A program made the position numbers and the translations under genes. A stretch of DNA of 64,000 bases from Sanderia malayensis (taxonomy: Eukaryota; Cnidaria; Scyphozoa; Semaeostomeae; Pelagiidae), in contig RQOL01000824.1 in the NCBI GenBank assembly GCA_013076295.1, forward strand, positions 1,364,001 to 1,428,000, read 5' to 3'. Each line of letters opens with the position of its first letter. The first letter of the stretch is position 1. This document shows, in pieces, positions 7,865-19,495 of the stretch. The notes beneath the pieces are model-generated. The model saw nothing but the letters and a program-made list of their open reading frames with translations. It was not told the DNA's origin and ran no database searches.

Positions 7865-10655
7865 TTAACATCGCCCTGGGTATGCAAGATAAACTGGCTT
7901 CATCTTTATGCATGCTTCTCTCAATAGATGGCACTTGGATTTATATGTTTTGCCATCAGAGCCACATACGTACTTCAAATTAACTGGCCTAAGACGACGA
8001 GGTTTTTTGAAACGTCGCTTTGGTCTTTGGGATCTTCGGCGACGCATAGTGCCAAGTGAAGCCTTGAGCGAAGAATATTCTGGGCACACAGGGCAACTGA
8101 AAGGACAAATAAATAAATTACTGTGTTCAGTTTTAATGGTGTATGAACACTAACTACTATGTATGACCGACTAAATAATTTCTCTTACAAATTATACTAA
8201 CTCTACTTTAAGCTTTATAATGCACCCTGGGCAGGCCCGTCGAGAACCAGCTCGGGCCTAAGGCTATAAACAAACAAGCGGCTGTTTTAAAATTGATTTG
8301 CGTGAGCAAAGCTTTTCGCGGGCCTTAAGCCTAGCGCACACAGCAGATTTTTGTCGCAAAAGACGAAGATTTTTGTCTTTTTCATAAAAACTGATTGCCC
8401 GCACACAGCACGATTTTTTTCGGATTAGTGCCTTGATTAAGTTTTGTGACCTCTTTTTCACATTGTTTAAACTTTTTGGCGCGTAAAATAAAATTCCAAA
8501 CACGAATAAAATTGCTCAAGAAACTGACGAAGGTTATGAATTTGACAAAAAAGAAAGCACTGTTGGCTATTATCCTTTTAATAAGACGAAGAAGAAGGAG
8601 GCGAATTGCGAGACGAATGTGGGTGAAATCCTGGATTGAGCGTAGAAATGAGCTGGGAGCATATCAGAATCTTGTTCAGGAGTTAGCATCGGAGGATAAA
8701 CCTATGTACCAACGCTATTTTCGTCTCAACGAAGACCTTTTCAAATTCACGTGACCATATAATCCAAGTTTGATTGGTTTAAAAATGAAAAACTTGTCTT
8801 TCGACCCCGCACATTGCACGATTTTTGTCTTTCGTCGCAAAAGACAAAGACAAATATCAAACATTTTTGATCTCAAAGATAATCGTAAAAGACAAAAATC
8901 TTTGCGATTTTGCCCCGCACACTACAGATTTTCGTCTTTTGAGACAAAAATCTTCGTCTTTTGCGACAAAAATCTGCTGTGTGCGCTAGGCTTTACGCGA
9001 GACCCGGACCCCGTGAATTTTCCCCGGCCACCCCCCTCCCCTTGACGGTACTGACTCTGGGTTCAAATGGAATTAAGAAAACTGGTCGTTTTCCTCCATG
9101 GTCAGAATTTCTCCTTTTCACGTGTAAATTAAGTACTTTTGTTTGAATAGAAAGCTTTATAAAGAAATACATATAAGAAGGGTTATCGATTCCAGCATAC
9201 GTTTTGAAATCGACAACACTTCGGAACAGAACAGAAGAAAATAGCGGAGAAGAAGGAGAAGACAAACTTTCTTTCACGCTCAGTTTCGTCCTGAAATATG
9301 CATGCGAAATCGTTTTCAATATTGTTACGCAAAACTATACGTACACAGGCTGGTTAATGTGACACTTTGTCACTTGTTTTCCAATTGTGGACACTTTAAC
9401 GATGGCCATTTTCGAGAAACAGGCGCGCTTTATCAAATTACATTCGTTGCTGTATCTATCGCCATCACTGCCACAAACAGGCTTCACTGGTAGGCCATCG
9501 CAGTTGATTTGTGTTGCGCAGCTAGCTTCGTCTCCAAATGGTCCTAAGTTGATCGAGGAAAGAGGATAAGATACGCTTTGTAAAGTTTAACCCTAATATT
9601 AAGAAAAAGTCTTGCTTCAAACAGGACAGTGAAGCAATTAAAAATTGGGCTTTTCCTTTAGAAATACGGAGCTGAAAATTATATATTATGTATATTTAAA
9701 TCGATATGTGTACATTCGAATCTCGCTATATCGAACTCGGTTATCTCGTACAACTCGCTATCTGGAACAGGTTCCAATTTCCCCTGGTTCTCTGTTTGGG
9801 TGAATTTAGTTCGGATATCTCGAACTCCCTCCATGTCGAATAAATTTTCATTTCCCCGCAATTTCGAGATAGTGAGAGTCGATTTTAACATGATTTCTAA
9901 CACGATAACATTATAGGCACTCACAAAATCATTCCAGTTTAAACAGTGTATATATGGAAAGCGAAAGTTTGAAGTTGGGATATTTTCACTCAAAGTATTA
10001 TGATATGTTATGACCATTTGGAGATGTTTGTGAAGTAGTGTTACGGCATCGTAACCATTTATGTTTATTTACCTTGTTTGCCTTTCTTGATGCATTTTCC
10101 TTTGTAAACAGGAATGATTGCTTGCCGGGTTTTGCAAGCTTCGATCCTCAGTTCGCATTCATTTGCATAGGTTTTCCAGTCACTGCCACACACAGCTGCA
10201 TTAAATCGTGCTTTGCGAGGCAAACCCTTGCAGACTTTCTGGCAGTTTGGAGATCCATTGTTAATTGATGCGTCTAAAACGATGATATTTAATGATAATC
10301 AAAAGTGGGAGGAAATAAGTATTTAAAAGTGGGAGGAAGTGTAGGAAAGTTCATTGCGAGGTATTGGAAAATACGACTCTTAGTTCCTAAAATGGTCTTA
10401 ATTATACATGATGAGCATAATAGCACAATATTGTTTGATAATTCTTATGTAATATGTTTGACAAAATCTATAGCACACAGTTATATGAAGTTCTGCGAAC
10501 GAAAAGGCCTGATAAGATACTCTAGCAAAGCGTGGAAAATCTTTTTTTCAATCATATTCATCTCCAAAGTGAAATCATAAGCAACTCAGTATACCTATCT
10601 TAGGCCAGGCAAATGTGACCAAAAGTAGAGCAACAAATAATCTTTCATACGCCAT
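7865..10655 (-). CDS. Secreted protein with three Kazal-type domains
   Basis: Four coding exons join in phase: 10655-10595, 10273-10073, 9543-9366 and 8096-7865 (672 nt, 223 aa, stop TAA at 7865-7867). Residues 1-20 (MAYERLFVALLLVTFAW...) are a clear signal peptide. Three Kazal motifs follow, VCGSDWKTYANEC, VCGSDGDRYSNEC and VCGSDGKTYKSKC, at about residues 30-76, 92-148 and 148-223. Kazal domains bind serine proteases or act as matrix modules, and the product should be secreted. Just before the third VCGSDG motif is an Arg/Lys stretch at residues 165-181 with 12 basic residues of 17, unusual for a Kazal protein. The donor of exon 3 (GTGTCA) is weak and was chosen because it alone keeps the frame. 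A PIF/Harbinger element sits in intron 3. Confidence 0.8.
8328..8992. mobile_element. Internally deleted PIF/Harbinger element
   Basis: The target duplication TTA (8325-8327 and 8993-8995) flanks perfect 51-bp terminal inverted repeats, 8328-8378 and 8942-8992, beginning AGCCTAGCGCACACAGCAG. Subterminal words such as CGCACACAGCACGATTTTT recur inside. On the plus strand, 8446-8754 keeps the N-terminal part of a HARBI1-type transposase: a run of arginines, then MWVKSWIERRNELGAYQNL and a KPMYQRYFRLNEDLF segment. The DDE catalytic core is missing, so the copy is non-autonomous. TTA targets and this protein are diagnostic of the superfamily. Confidence 0.9.
9711..9891. mobile_element. Probable decayed palindromic MITE
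   Basis: The left end (TACATTCGAATCTCGCTATA) and right end (TTTCGAGATAGTGAGAGTCG) are loosely complementary, and the inside has the ATCTCGAAC words typical of this MITE group. It lies between Kazal exons 2 and 3. Confidence 0.45.
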
Positions 10656-10984
10656 ATCTGAAAGATATAAAATACAATTAACGTTTTCATCAAAATACGC
10701 CTTTTTGATAAACGCATTTTAATCTTTTTCATTTCCAATTTTTGTTGACAACTGCGAGCTTCTATATTTTTAAATACAATATTCGTATGCTAAAAAGTGA
10801 CGTACAAAGCTCTATTTATGAACAACATAAAATGGCTCACCCAAAATAGGATATTGACAGGCCTTTTATGCTACAAAGTATAAAGTTGAAGAATAAGATA
10901 CATCAAATATGAAATAAATATGTTTCATGCTTAGAGCGAAATTAGCAATTTTGTTTCATTTAAGTACTTAGAGATATAACTTAC

Positions 10985-11117
10985 CTTTTGACTTTCGACA
11001 AGTTGAGCAGTGTTTTATTTCGAACCCAAAATTGAATTTTTGAATTTTTGTCTTTAGTTGCATTTTTACCCTGCTTATATCCATATTCTTTAACAATGGT
11101 TAAAATCGTTGGGGCAG
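10985..11117 (-). other. Possible 5' UTR exon of the Kazal gene
   Basis: On the minus strand this 133-nt segment has a good acceptor before it (CTTTCACACAG) and a good donor after it (AAAAG, then GTAAGT). Joined to the acceptor just before the Kazal start codon (ATCTTTCAG at 10658) it would form a leader. One frame is open through it but would hit a stop right after the junction, so it is taken as untranslated. Confidence 0.45.
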
Positions 11118-11570
11118 CTGTGTGAAAGAAAATGTCAATTTATTTTCTTCTTATCTTTTGTCAATTATAGAAATTGAACATGATGTAAAAGCAAAAGATG
11201 AATTGCCAATCTAAACATGTAATTCAATATAACATGACAATTGTTGAGCGATATTTATGTTTTTTTATAAGAAACTGTATATGAAAAGACAATTACTCGA
11301 AAAATGAGAAAAGGTTAGAGCTTGAAACCAAGTGAAACTTGTCTCAAAGTGATCAGAACACTCTAATTATTGGAACTCGACCCATTTTGAATGCTTTTCC
11401 ATCAATTTGAAAAATCGTCTTTCGTAATTCTATTCTCAGCTCAAGCTTTCGTCTCCCGTCTCCCGTCTGGACGAATATTCGTTCAATCGGCAAGCTTCTT
11501 CGCCATTGCTATATCAGCGACTGATATCGGCACAGTATTCTTATTTATTTTATTGCTTTGCATTATCAAA

Positions 11571-14500
11571 ATGGCTGTAGAAAAACCAAAGGTGCCAAAT
11601 TATGCACGATTTATCATGGGTGGAGCTGCAGGGTATGTTATTTTATGTCTTTCAGGTTTTGATATTCATTTTATTTTCCTTTCCGAAGTTGCAGAAGTTG
11701 GGTTTGGTGGGAGGGAGGGGAGGTCACGACAAGAGCGAAAGAGGAAGAATTGTCTTTAACTTTCTAATTTTTTGTATATCATGCCTTAATAAATAAAATG
11801 TAATACATATTTCGCAGAATGATGGCAACTTGCTTTGTCCAACCTCTTGACCTTGTTAAAACCAGAATGCAAATGAGTGGTAAGACTTTTCAACCCATAC
11901 AAACACGTTTTCACATATTTTTAACGTATAATTGTGTTCTATAGCTATACCAATGTCATGTTTTGCTTTCCTACAATAGTGTAGTATTTTAATGAATAGT
12001 TAGTTTAAGTCTCTGACTTTTGTGAATGAAGAAATAATTTGCTTATTTTTAGGAATTGCTGGTGAAGCTAAAGCTCATAAAAGCTCCTTTCATGCTATTT
12101 TTAACATTGTACGCAGTGAAGGAGTCCTTGGTGTCTATAATGGGTAGGATTAATATTGTAAAGGCACTTTTTATTTTCACTAACAACAATGCTTTCTTTT
12201 ATGTGACAATGATTGGCTTGGGGTCCTCTTTTTGAGGTTTTTGGGAGGAGGGGTTACACCCTAAAGGAAATTTCCAAAATGTATGCCCCAATTGGCCATT
12301 GGCCACTGGCCACAATTTTCAATCTTTTTTATGATCTAGTCAAATAATATTTTATTCTTTCAATCAAACAGACTATCTGCAGCCTTACTGCGACAGGCCT
12401 CTTACACTACAACAAGACTTGGTGTCTACACAAGTCTTATGGAGCATTTCAAAGGGTAGGATTTCATCATTACATAGTATAGCAAGCTTGTGTTGTGTTT
12501 GCTGTATTGTCTAGTGCTTGAAGTGCTGAGCTTTGAGCTTTTTGAGGCCCTGCTTTCACTGGCTCAAAACACAAATGCCAGTCTTGAGAGGTCGATAAAT
12601 GAACGCCTAGCATTTCTGGGCTAAGGGTTGATATCAACAGAACCCACATTAATGACGGGTATCTTAGATGAAACTGTCATGCAGTGTAAATATTTATTTG
12701 TAACTTGTTAATATTAATGTTAATATCAATTCATTTGTGTGGGTCATTATTGTTTCTTTTTTCTATTTGCAGACCTGATGGAGCTCCCCCAACTTTTTTC
12801 AAGAAACTTGGAATGGGTAAGATATCTAACGCCGATTAATTCATGAAGCAAAGCTGAGCCCTGCTATCTCAAACTTGCATGGGAGGTATCTGTTTGACAT
12901 ATCGGAAGTTTGAAATATCCAGACTAAATTCACTCTATAGGAGAACAAGCAGAAATAGGAATATTTTGGGTATAACGTGTTTTTCAAGATAACCAAGTTT
13001 GAGATAGTGAGGCTGAATTGTACTCCAGCTAATAGGTAAACAAGGTTGTTTATCATGTAAGAGGTGCTGTTTACATGGGCATAAAGTGATTGAAATAAAA
13101 TGCACAGAATGTTAATAATAGAAGTACAAAAGAAAGAAGAGCCAATTTTCTATGACTTCGAGTTTCATGCTAGAGTACTTGTCAGACTCAGTATAAAATT
13201 TATAGTTTGTTTGATGAGTGCTCTAACATGAAAATTAGAGTTGCAGAGAATTTGCCTTTGATTTCTTGTTGTTCTATCGTAGTTGTAGTTATAGTTGCAA
13301 TAATGTAGCTACTGAAAACAATAAGAAGGGTTATTATCTATAGATTCTTACTGTCTATACTGGCATCACAGTGCTCGATGTACAGAAGTACAGAGCAATA
13401 ACAGAATAGAAGCAAGAAAGTAGACTTAGTTCTCTGTTACTCTGAGTTTCATGCTTGCGCAATCATCAGACAGACTATCTGAATGTGCAAGCATGAAACT
13501 CCGAGTAACAGAGAACTAAGTCTAATTTCTTGCTTCTACTCTAAGAAGATTATTATAGCTATTTTTCAGTCAAATTCCTGTTAGCCAATCTTTGCAATTT
13601 TCAGCCATGACTGCTGGTGCAATCGGCTCTTTCATTGGAACTCCTGCTGAGCTTGCCCTGATCAGAATGACGTCAGATGGAAGGTGCAATTATGTCACAA
13701 TATTATTGTTACTGGAGGTCTGTAGTAATCAATCTTCATTGATTTCATACTGACTTTGTATTACCATTTTCATTTCAGATTACCTCCGGCCGAACAGCGT
13801 CGTTACAAGAACGTTGCTGATGCACTGATTAGAGTGGTTAGAGAAGAAGGGGTGGCAACTCTATGGAGGGTAAGTGAGCTGTATACCCCCCCCCCATGTT
13901 GAATACTCTTCACATGCAATGTCAACTGTGCGCTGCGTTCGCTAATGCTCATACCATTTTCAACCCCACGTACATTGGGTTAGCTCGCTACGCTCGCCTG
14001 TCTATCTATTATCAAGAAACATTGACTGATAGGCTCATATTCCCTGTTGAATATTCCCCACATGCAATGTCAACTGTATTATTTTGCATCGCTTCATTCA
14101 GTACTTTTAATCGTTATTGTACTGTACTGTCTTATAGAAACAGTGATTGACTCATGAGACAAACAAGCTTACTCCCCTTGCGAATGTTCAAGGCAGTTGA
14201 GATGGCCAATCAACTGTTATTGTATTGAACAACAGCGGAAACAATAGGCTATTGTGTTTAAACAATATGTAGACTTCCAGGTTCCAATATAGAATATTAA
14301 GAATCCAAGAACTGTCGGAATTACAATCCGTCGCTCAGCTGTCCATCTTTCCAAGGCCTGCGTTAACAAATAAATATTACTTATTTGCTTGATATTGCCT
14401 TTCTTCTAATTTAACACGTTAATTTGTTACTTTTGTTAAGTTTTATAATTTCTATGCATTCTGTTTTGTTTCTATTTCTCATTCTGAATTTATTCGCTCA

Positions 14501-16197
14501 TCTTCCAGGGCTGCCTTCCTACAGTCGCCCGCGCAGTGGTTGTCAATGCTGCGCAGCTGGTCACTTATTCACAGGCAAAGCAGGAGCTCCTTCTCACAGG
14601 TATCCTCCGCTTAAATTTTGCGTACTAGTACGTTTGTTAGTAGGCAAGTGTAAGACTAAAATTGTAAATAAAGGCTATCTATATATGCATGCTTCTTTTC
14701 CTGTAGGCTTTATTCAACCCCCACTCCCCGTAAGACCATGTTGCTCTGTCAACCAAACTCTTGTACTCATCGTGCAAGAGGAATTTTTCATTATTTTATA
14801 TTTTCAAAATGGGACATTGTTTTGGAAAGGAGGGAGGGAGATCGAAAGTGTCCCATGGCTTTTGTCCACTATTGTACGCATTGTATTGCCAGTTCATTGT
14901 TTGATGTTCATTTTTTTGTTTTATTTTAGGTTATTTCCATGATAATATCTGGTGTCATTTCTCTGCCAGCATGATCAGTGGTTTTGCCACAACATTTGCA
15001 TCGATGCCTCCTGATATTGCTAAAACAAGGTCTGTTGAGTTCATTACCCCCCGTGTTTCTATCGAATTTCAAACAAATCTAATGTAGGTTGTAAAGTTTG
15101 ACGGGGGCTTAACACTAGAATATCAAACACTTCAGCGTGGATATACGCTGTGTCTTGGGTTCAAGTTTTGTAATATCTTTAGCGTAAAGCAAGTTTTTGA
15201 TTTCGATATACAGTGAAATTCGATAACTCGAACCTCCAAGGCACCGATGAAAATGGTTCGAGCTAACGAATGTTTAAGTTATCGAGGGTTAGAAAGAACC
15301 AGCAAAATTTTAAAGGGAATAGAAATTGGTTCGAGTTATCCGAAGTTTAAGATATCGTGGGTTCGAGTTATCAGGATTTCATTGTATTTGATATTGTCCA
15401 TTAATCTGGCATTTATTCGCGATTGCATCAGTGATGAATACTTTTTGTTTTTTTTTCAGAATTCAAAGTATGAAGATAATTGACGGTAAACCAGAATATA
15501 AAGGTGCCTTGGTAAGATCTTCGCCTTTAATTTGTATTTTGCTTTTTCTTTATTATTCCATTATGATCTCTATACCATTTAACTACTTATCATTCCTGTA
15601 TCTTTTGAAGCTTTAGGCTTCATCTGTTATTAATCATTTGCCTCTAATATTTGCCCATTACTTCTTATATTTCTACTCTAGTATTTCTATTATATTATCA
15701 TCCTTCTTATTAATTCATCTTTCTTATTAATTCTTTCTTCTATTTGTCTCTATTATCCTCGTTCATTATTTCTCAACCACTCCTGACACCATAATCCTTC
15801 CTTTAATATCCTTCTAATAAATCTTATCTCTTTAATCTTGTACTTTTCATGCTTTTAAAATCAATTTCCAATATTCAAATATCTTTTTCCATATCTCTCC
15901 TACTTCATACCTCTAAATGGCTAACTTAACCAACTAAATATTCCGAGTTGTGGTTTTATTCAGACAGTTATTTATGTTTGATATGAATATTTGTTATTAT
16001 TGTTATTAATTGCTCTATTATCTTTGTTTATTCAGGATGTGTTGATTAAAATTGTTCGCAAGGAAGGCATCGTATCACTTTGGAAAGGATTCACGCCATG
16101 TTATTTGAGAATAGGCCCACACACCGTTCTCACCTTCATCTTCTTAGAGCAACTTAACATTGCTGCAAAGAAGTTTTATGGTGTTCCACTTGACTAA
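11571..16197 (+). CDS. SLC25A11: Mitochondrial 2-oxoglutarate/malate carrier
   Basis: Eleven exons join in perfect phase: 11571-11632, 11818-11879, 12053-12143, 12372-12455, 12773-12816, 13605-13683, 13779-13869, 14509-14599, 14930-15029, 15460-15511 and 16036-16197 (918 nt, 305 aa; the human protein has 314). The inner-membrane carrier exchanges cytosolic malate for matrix 2-oxoglutarate in the malate-aspartate shuttle. All three carrier signature repeats are visible: PLDLVKTRMQ, PAELALIRM and PPDIAKTR. Segments such as ARAVVVNAAQLVTYSQAKQ, RIGPHTVLTFIFLEQL and the HFSASMISGF helix identify the oxoglutarate carrier specifically. In the third signature the second proline (PPDIAK) replaces the more usual valine. 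Start ATG 11571 gives the short N-terminus typical of the family. It is transcribed divergently from the Kazal gene. Confidence 0.96.
12852..13020. mobile_element. Possible decayed MITE in SLC25A11 intron 5
   Basis: Imperfect inverted ends (GCTATCTCAAACTTG near the left, CAAGTTTGAGATAGTGAGGC at the right) bound about 170 bp of intron. No target duplication is evident. Confidence 0.4.
13408..13537. repeat. Inverted repeat, 54-bp arms, 22-bp loop
   Basis: Arms 13408-13461 and 13484-13537 are near-perfect reverse complements (AGAAGCAAGAAAGTAGACTT against AAGTCTAATTTCTTGCTTCT). It lies in SLC25A11 intron 5 and would form a strong RNA hairpin. It is probably the core of a MITE. Confidence 0.8.
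15209..15386. mobile_element. Palindromic MITE in SLC25A11 intron 9
   Basis: The left end TACAGTGAAATTCGATAACT and the right end AGTTATCAGGATTTCATTGTA are imperfect reverse complements flanked by TA. The interior contains GTTCGAGTTATC words. Same group as 36007-36195. Confidence 0.7.
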
Positions 16198-16836
16198 AGC
16201 TATACAACATTATGTTTGAAATATAGAATTGAATTACTGAGTGAAGCTAAAATGATATGTTCTAAAGTTTGTATCAGAAAGTCATTTATTTTTACGATAT
16301 GAATAGGAAAATTTATTGAAGGTTTCTAAGATGTCAAGACTTCTAAGTTGTCAAAAGTTTCGCGAAGTATTATTTTTCAATATGCAATTAAACAGCTATC
16401 AATTATTAAAAATGTTCATCAATTGTGAAATGTAATAATTATTTCAACTTAATTGTCTTTACTGAGAAAATATGGAATGGTAGTTGTAAAAGAAAATGAT
16501 GTGCAATTAAAAATGAAATTGAAAAATTGCTAATTTCTATTCTATGTTTTCCTTTGATTTCTCTATGTAAGCCCCCTCTCTAATAAGCCCCCATTTCAAA
16601 ACAAGATTCTTCATTCAAAACAAGTCCCACTTAGTTAAATTTAATTTAGCTCCTAATAGAGTTTTTACGGTAAAATTTAGACAAATATGAGTCCATGTTA
16701 CTATTTTTCTTTCATCATCGAGACTTAGTCCCGATGACTTTCGTTCAATGCTAAGCATTGTGCTTATTCCAAGCTTATTCTAAGCACAATACTGCCTTTT
16801 CATTGTCTCCGAATCAGGGTCCACAGCGAGGCTTGT
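16198..16836. other. Convergent 3' flanks of SLC25A11 and the Kv channel gene
   Basis: No gene is seen. The segment should hold the 3' UTRs of the two convergent genes. It includes several AT-rich stretches and a GCCCCCATTTCAAAACAAGA remnant, with no clear polyadenylation pair that I can assign. Confidence 0.5.
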
Positions 16837-19495
16837 TCATAATGATGTCACCATATCCTGGACAAGCAGTTCTCCGTGTTCGTCTTGCACGAAGGCAAGT
16901 TCATCAAGAAACGACGCATCTTTCATGACTCTCGTGTAAATTCGCGAGAAATTATTCACGATAATCGGAATAGGCAGTGCCACTACAAGCACCCCCGTCA
17001 CAGCTAAAACAGCACCAACAAGGCGCCCCCCTGTAAAACAATAAAATCCAGGTAATTATCAAGTTTTTTTTACAATGTTTCGATTAATAGCTCTGGAAAT
17101 AAGCAGTATATATTATTGTAAATGGGCAACTATAGAAAAATGAAATTCTGAAATTCATGGTCGATAAATTAGCAAACAAGTAACTCCTGGCGTGAGCAGA
17201 CGGGGGGCATTCCCCACTTTTTCAGTAGATTTAATTTGTTTATTTCGCTTGCTCCAATGCTTTTTGTGTTTTAACTATCAGCATGAGATAAAAGCCCTTC
17301 TTTAAACTTCCTAGCTATTACGTATTCCCTCGCACTTATTCAAGTTGATAATATTTATCGTTTAAGACAAGATTTAACTAGTGAGCTGCGATTAATAATT
17401 GCGAAAAAAACTGTTGCCTCCTGATAGTATTAAAATTGATTTTCATTGTTAGTCATGTGAGGTTTGCCGAAGAAGTTGCAATTCTATCTTTGACATGGTA
17501 CAATAAGTGTCGTTATTCCCTGCGGTGGTAGCTCGCAATTTTTAAATGCAAACTTTTTAACTGAAATCAACAAGGGAATAAAAATTGCGTTGTATTTCTT
17601 TTGAAATATTTTAATTCTTGTTTCATCTGTCACTCAACTGAACCATGAAGTAGATAGTTTGGCTGGAGTGAAGTTGAATTGACAAACAACTTTTAGCGCA
17701 GCCGGCTGGAAAATTTGTTGCGGAAAAGGAAAACAGATTTAAGTACTTCTTTCGGTAAGTTGGCAAGTTCAGCTACTTTCTAGAAACATGTTGGCTAACG
17801 TTTTGTAGTATTTTTAACAGAAATTATGATTATTTGAAGATACTCTGTTTCATAAGAAACTTTTTGGATCGGTATACTTACAACTAAGAGTTTCTAAACT
17901 TGGAATGACAATTTTGCCGCTTTGTTCCTTTCATATATACTATTTTCGGGGCTTAAAATTACTTTAATACCTTCATGTTGAGCATTCTTGGATTGATGAA
18001 AACCAAAATCGTTATGAAAAAGCCCGTGAGGATCAAAATAAAAATTACAAATTTTCTAAACAAAATTGAACGAAGTTCTTGATGCTCACTGATTAAAGTC
18101 AATAGCCTGGTTTTTAAGAATGGAGGCTTTACAGGTTCGCAATTATTTTTGAGCCTAGTATTAAAATTTTTTGGCCACGCCAGATCTTGTTCTTATAAAC
18201 AAGTTTCTTATGAAAAAACTTCAGTCTTTATAAAAATTGAGTTGTTGAGTGGCACATTTCGAGAGACTTATGCACCAACACTTCGCTGTGTCTGGTTTTG
18301 TGTATTAGAAGTATAAGATATACATACCAATTGTGCATGGAACCATGTCACCATAACCAACAGTTGTAATGGTCACTATTGATAGCCAAAACGTATGTGG
18401 AATGCTTTTAAAATCACTGTTTGATTTCCCATCGGTCTCAAAATAATAAAACGCGCTCGAGAAGAGAATTGTGATAACAATAAGTAGAAATAAAAGCAGG
18501 ACTAATTCTTTCATGCTTGCAAGAATTGTCTGCATGAGCAGTTGCAGAGCCTTTGAGTATCGTGATAATTTGAATATCCTGAACACGCGGGCTAAACGTA
18601 GAACACGCAGAATGGCGAGGGAAGTCAGACTACTGCTTGTTTTGTTTAAAGTTAGGATGACATAGAATGGAACAATGGCGGCTAGGTCGATAATGTTTAA
18701 TGGTTGGTAAAGGAAACGAATTTTGTTGGGTGTACTTGCGAGTCGTGCAAGATATTCCAAAGTGAACCAGGCAACGCAAGCCGACTCAATCCACATGAAT
18801 ATCGAACGAGCAAACTTAGCAGATTCCGATTTTCGGTCGTTAAATTGTGGCAAGGTTTCAACGCAGAAAATCACGATTGACAGCGTAATCACGAACGTCG
18901 AGAACACCGAGATAATTTTCGCAAGGCGAGAAGTATTCGGGTACTCCATCGTCTCCCAAACTTTTCGCATGTACGGGTTTTTTGGGAGGTCTCGGAGACA
19001 GTTGCTTTCTACCGATATCAACAACGATTTGTAGAAGTCCAAGGCTTCGTCGTGAAAACCGAAAAATCGAAGATCGTCAAGGTATACTTTATCTGGTACT
19101 GCTTCTGGTTTCGATAATATTCCTGTCTGTAAATACGTCAACAAGGCCTCGAAAACTTTCGCATTTCGGTCGAAGAAATACTCGCCCTTTTCCACGTCGA
19201 AATAATTCTTCCTCGCTTTCGGCTGTGCAAGTAAGCAATTGTTTTTCGAAGTGAAAGTTCTCTCGTACGTCTCGTATCGTTTACCCGAAATATTTATGAT
19301 AACTCTCGGCTTGTTTGTTAAGCTCGCTTTTGATCGATGTCGGGGATCGGCGCAACAGCAGCAATGACGTAAGTGTCGATGATGCTCGCTAACTCTCGGC
19401 GAATCTCGAGCGTGTTCTCGGCTGACGTTCGAGTAATTTCGTTCTCGCAAATCTGCTTGAGTGTTCAGGATATCATAATGAATTGACATAGCCAT
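16837..19495 (-). CDS. Voltage-gated potassium channel, Shaker (Kv1)-type
   Basis: Two coding exons, 19495-18328 and 17030-16837, join in phase (1362 nt, 453 aa). Order of parts: N-terminal tail with a CCCC run (about 45-48); T1 tetramerisation domain (about 63-165; YFFDRN motif); S1 about 190-211; S2 about 231-252; S3 about 265-285; S4 about 293-315 with basic residues every third position (LRVLRLARVFRIFKLSR); S5 about 328-350; selectivity filter TVGYGD at about 378-383; S6 about 392-412. The T1 and S4 sequences point to Shaker. The S6 hinge is PIP, as in Shab/Kv2, rather than the usual Kv1 PVP. The C-terminus VTSL fits a class I PDZ ligand. The single intron falls just after the filter. Cnidarians have many Shaker paralogues, so no one-to-one symbol is given. 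Confidence 0.93.

Noticed and set aside
8770..9045. Open frame of 91 codons rich in Arg, Lys and Phe
   Set aside because: It reads the subterminal repeats and right inverted repeat of the Harbinger element. No transposase motif is present in this frame.
14424..14942. Open frame of 172 codons on the plus strand
   Set aside because: It overlaps SLC25A11 exon 8 in another frame and then runs through intron 8. The carrier frame explains the exon fully.
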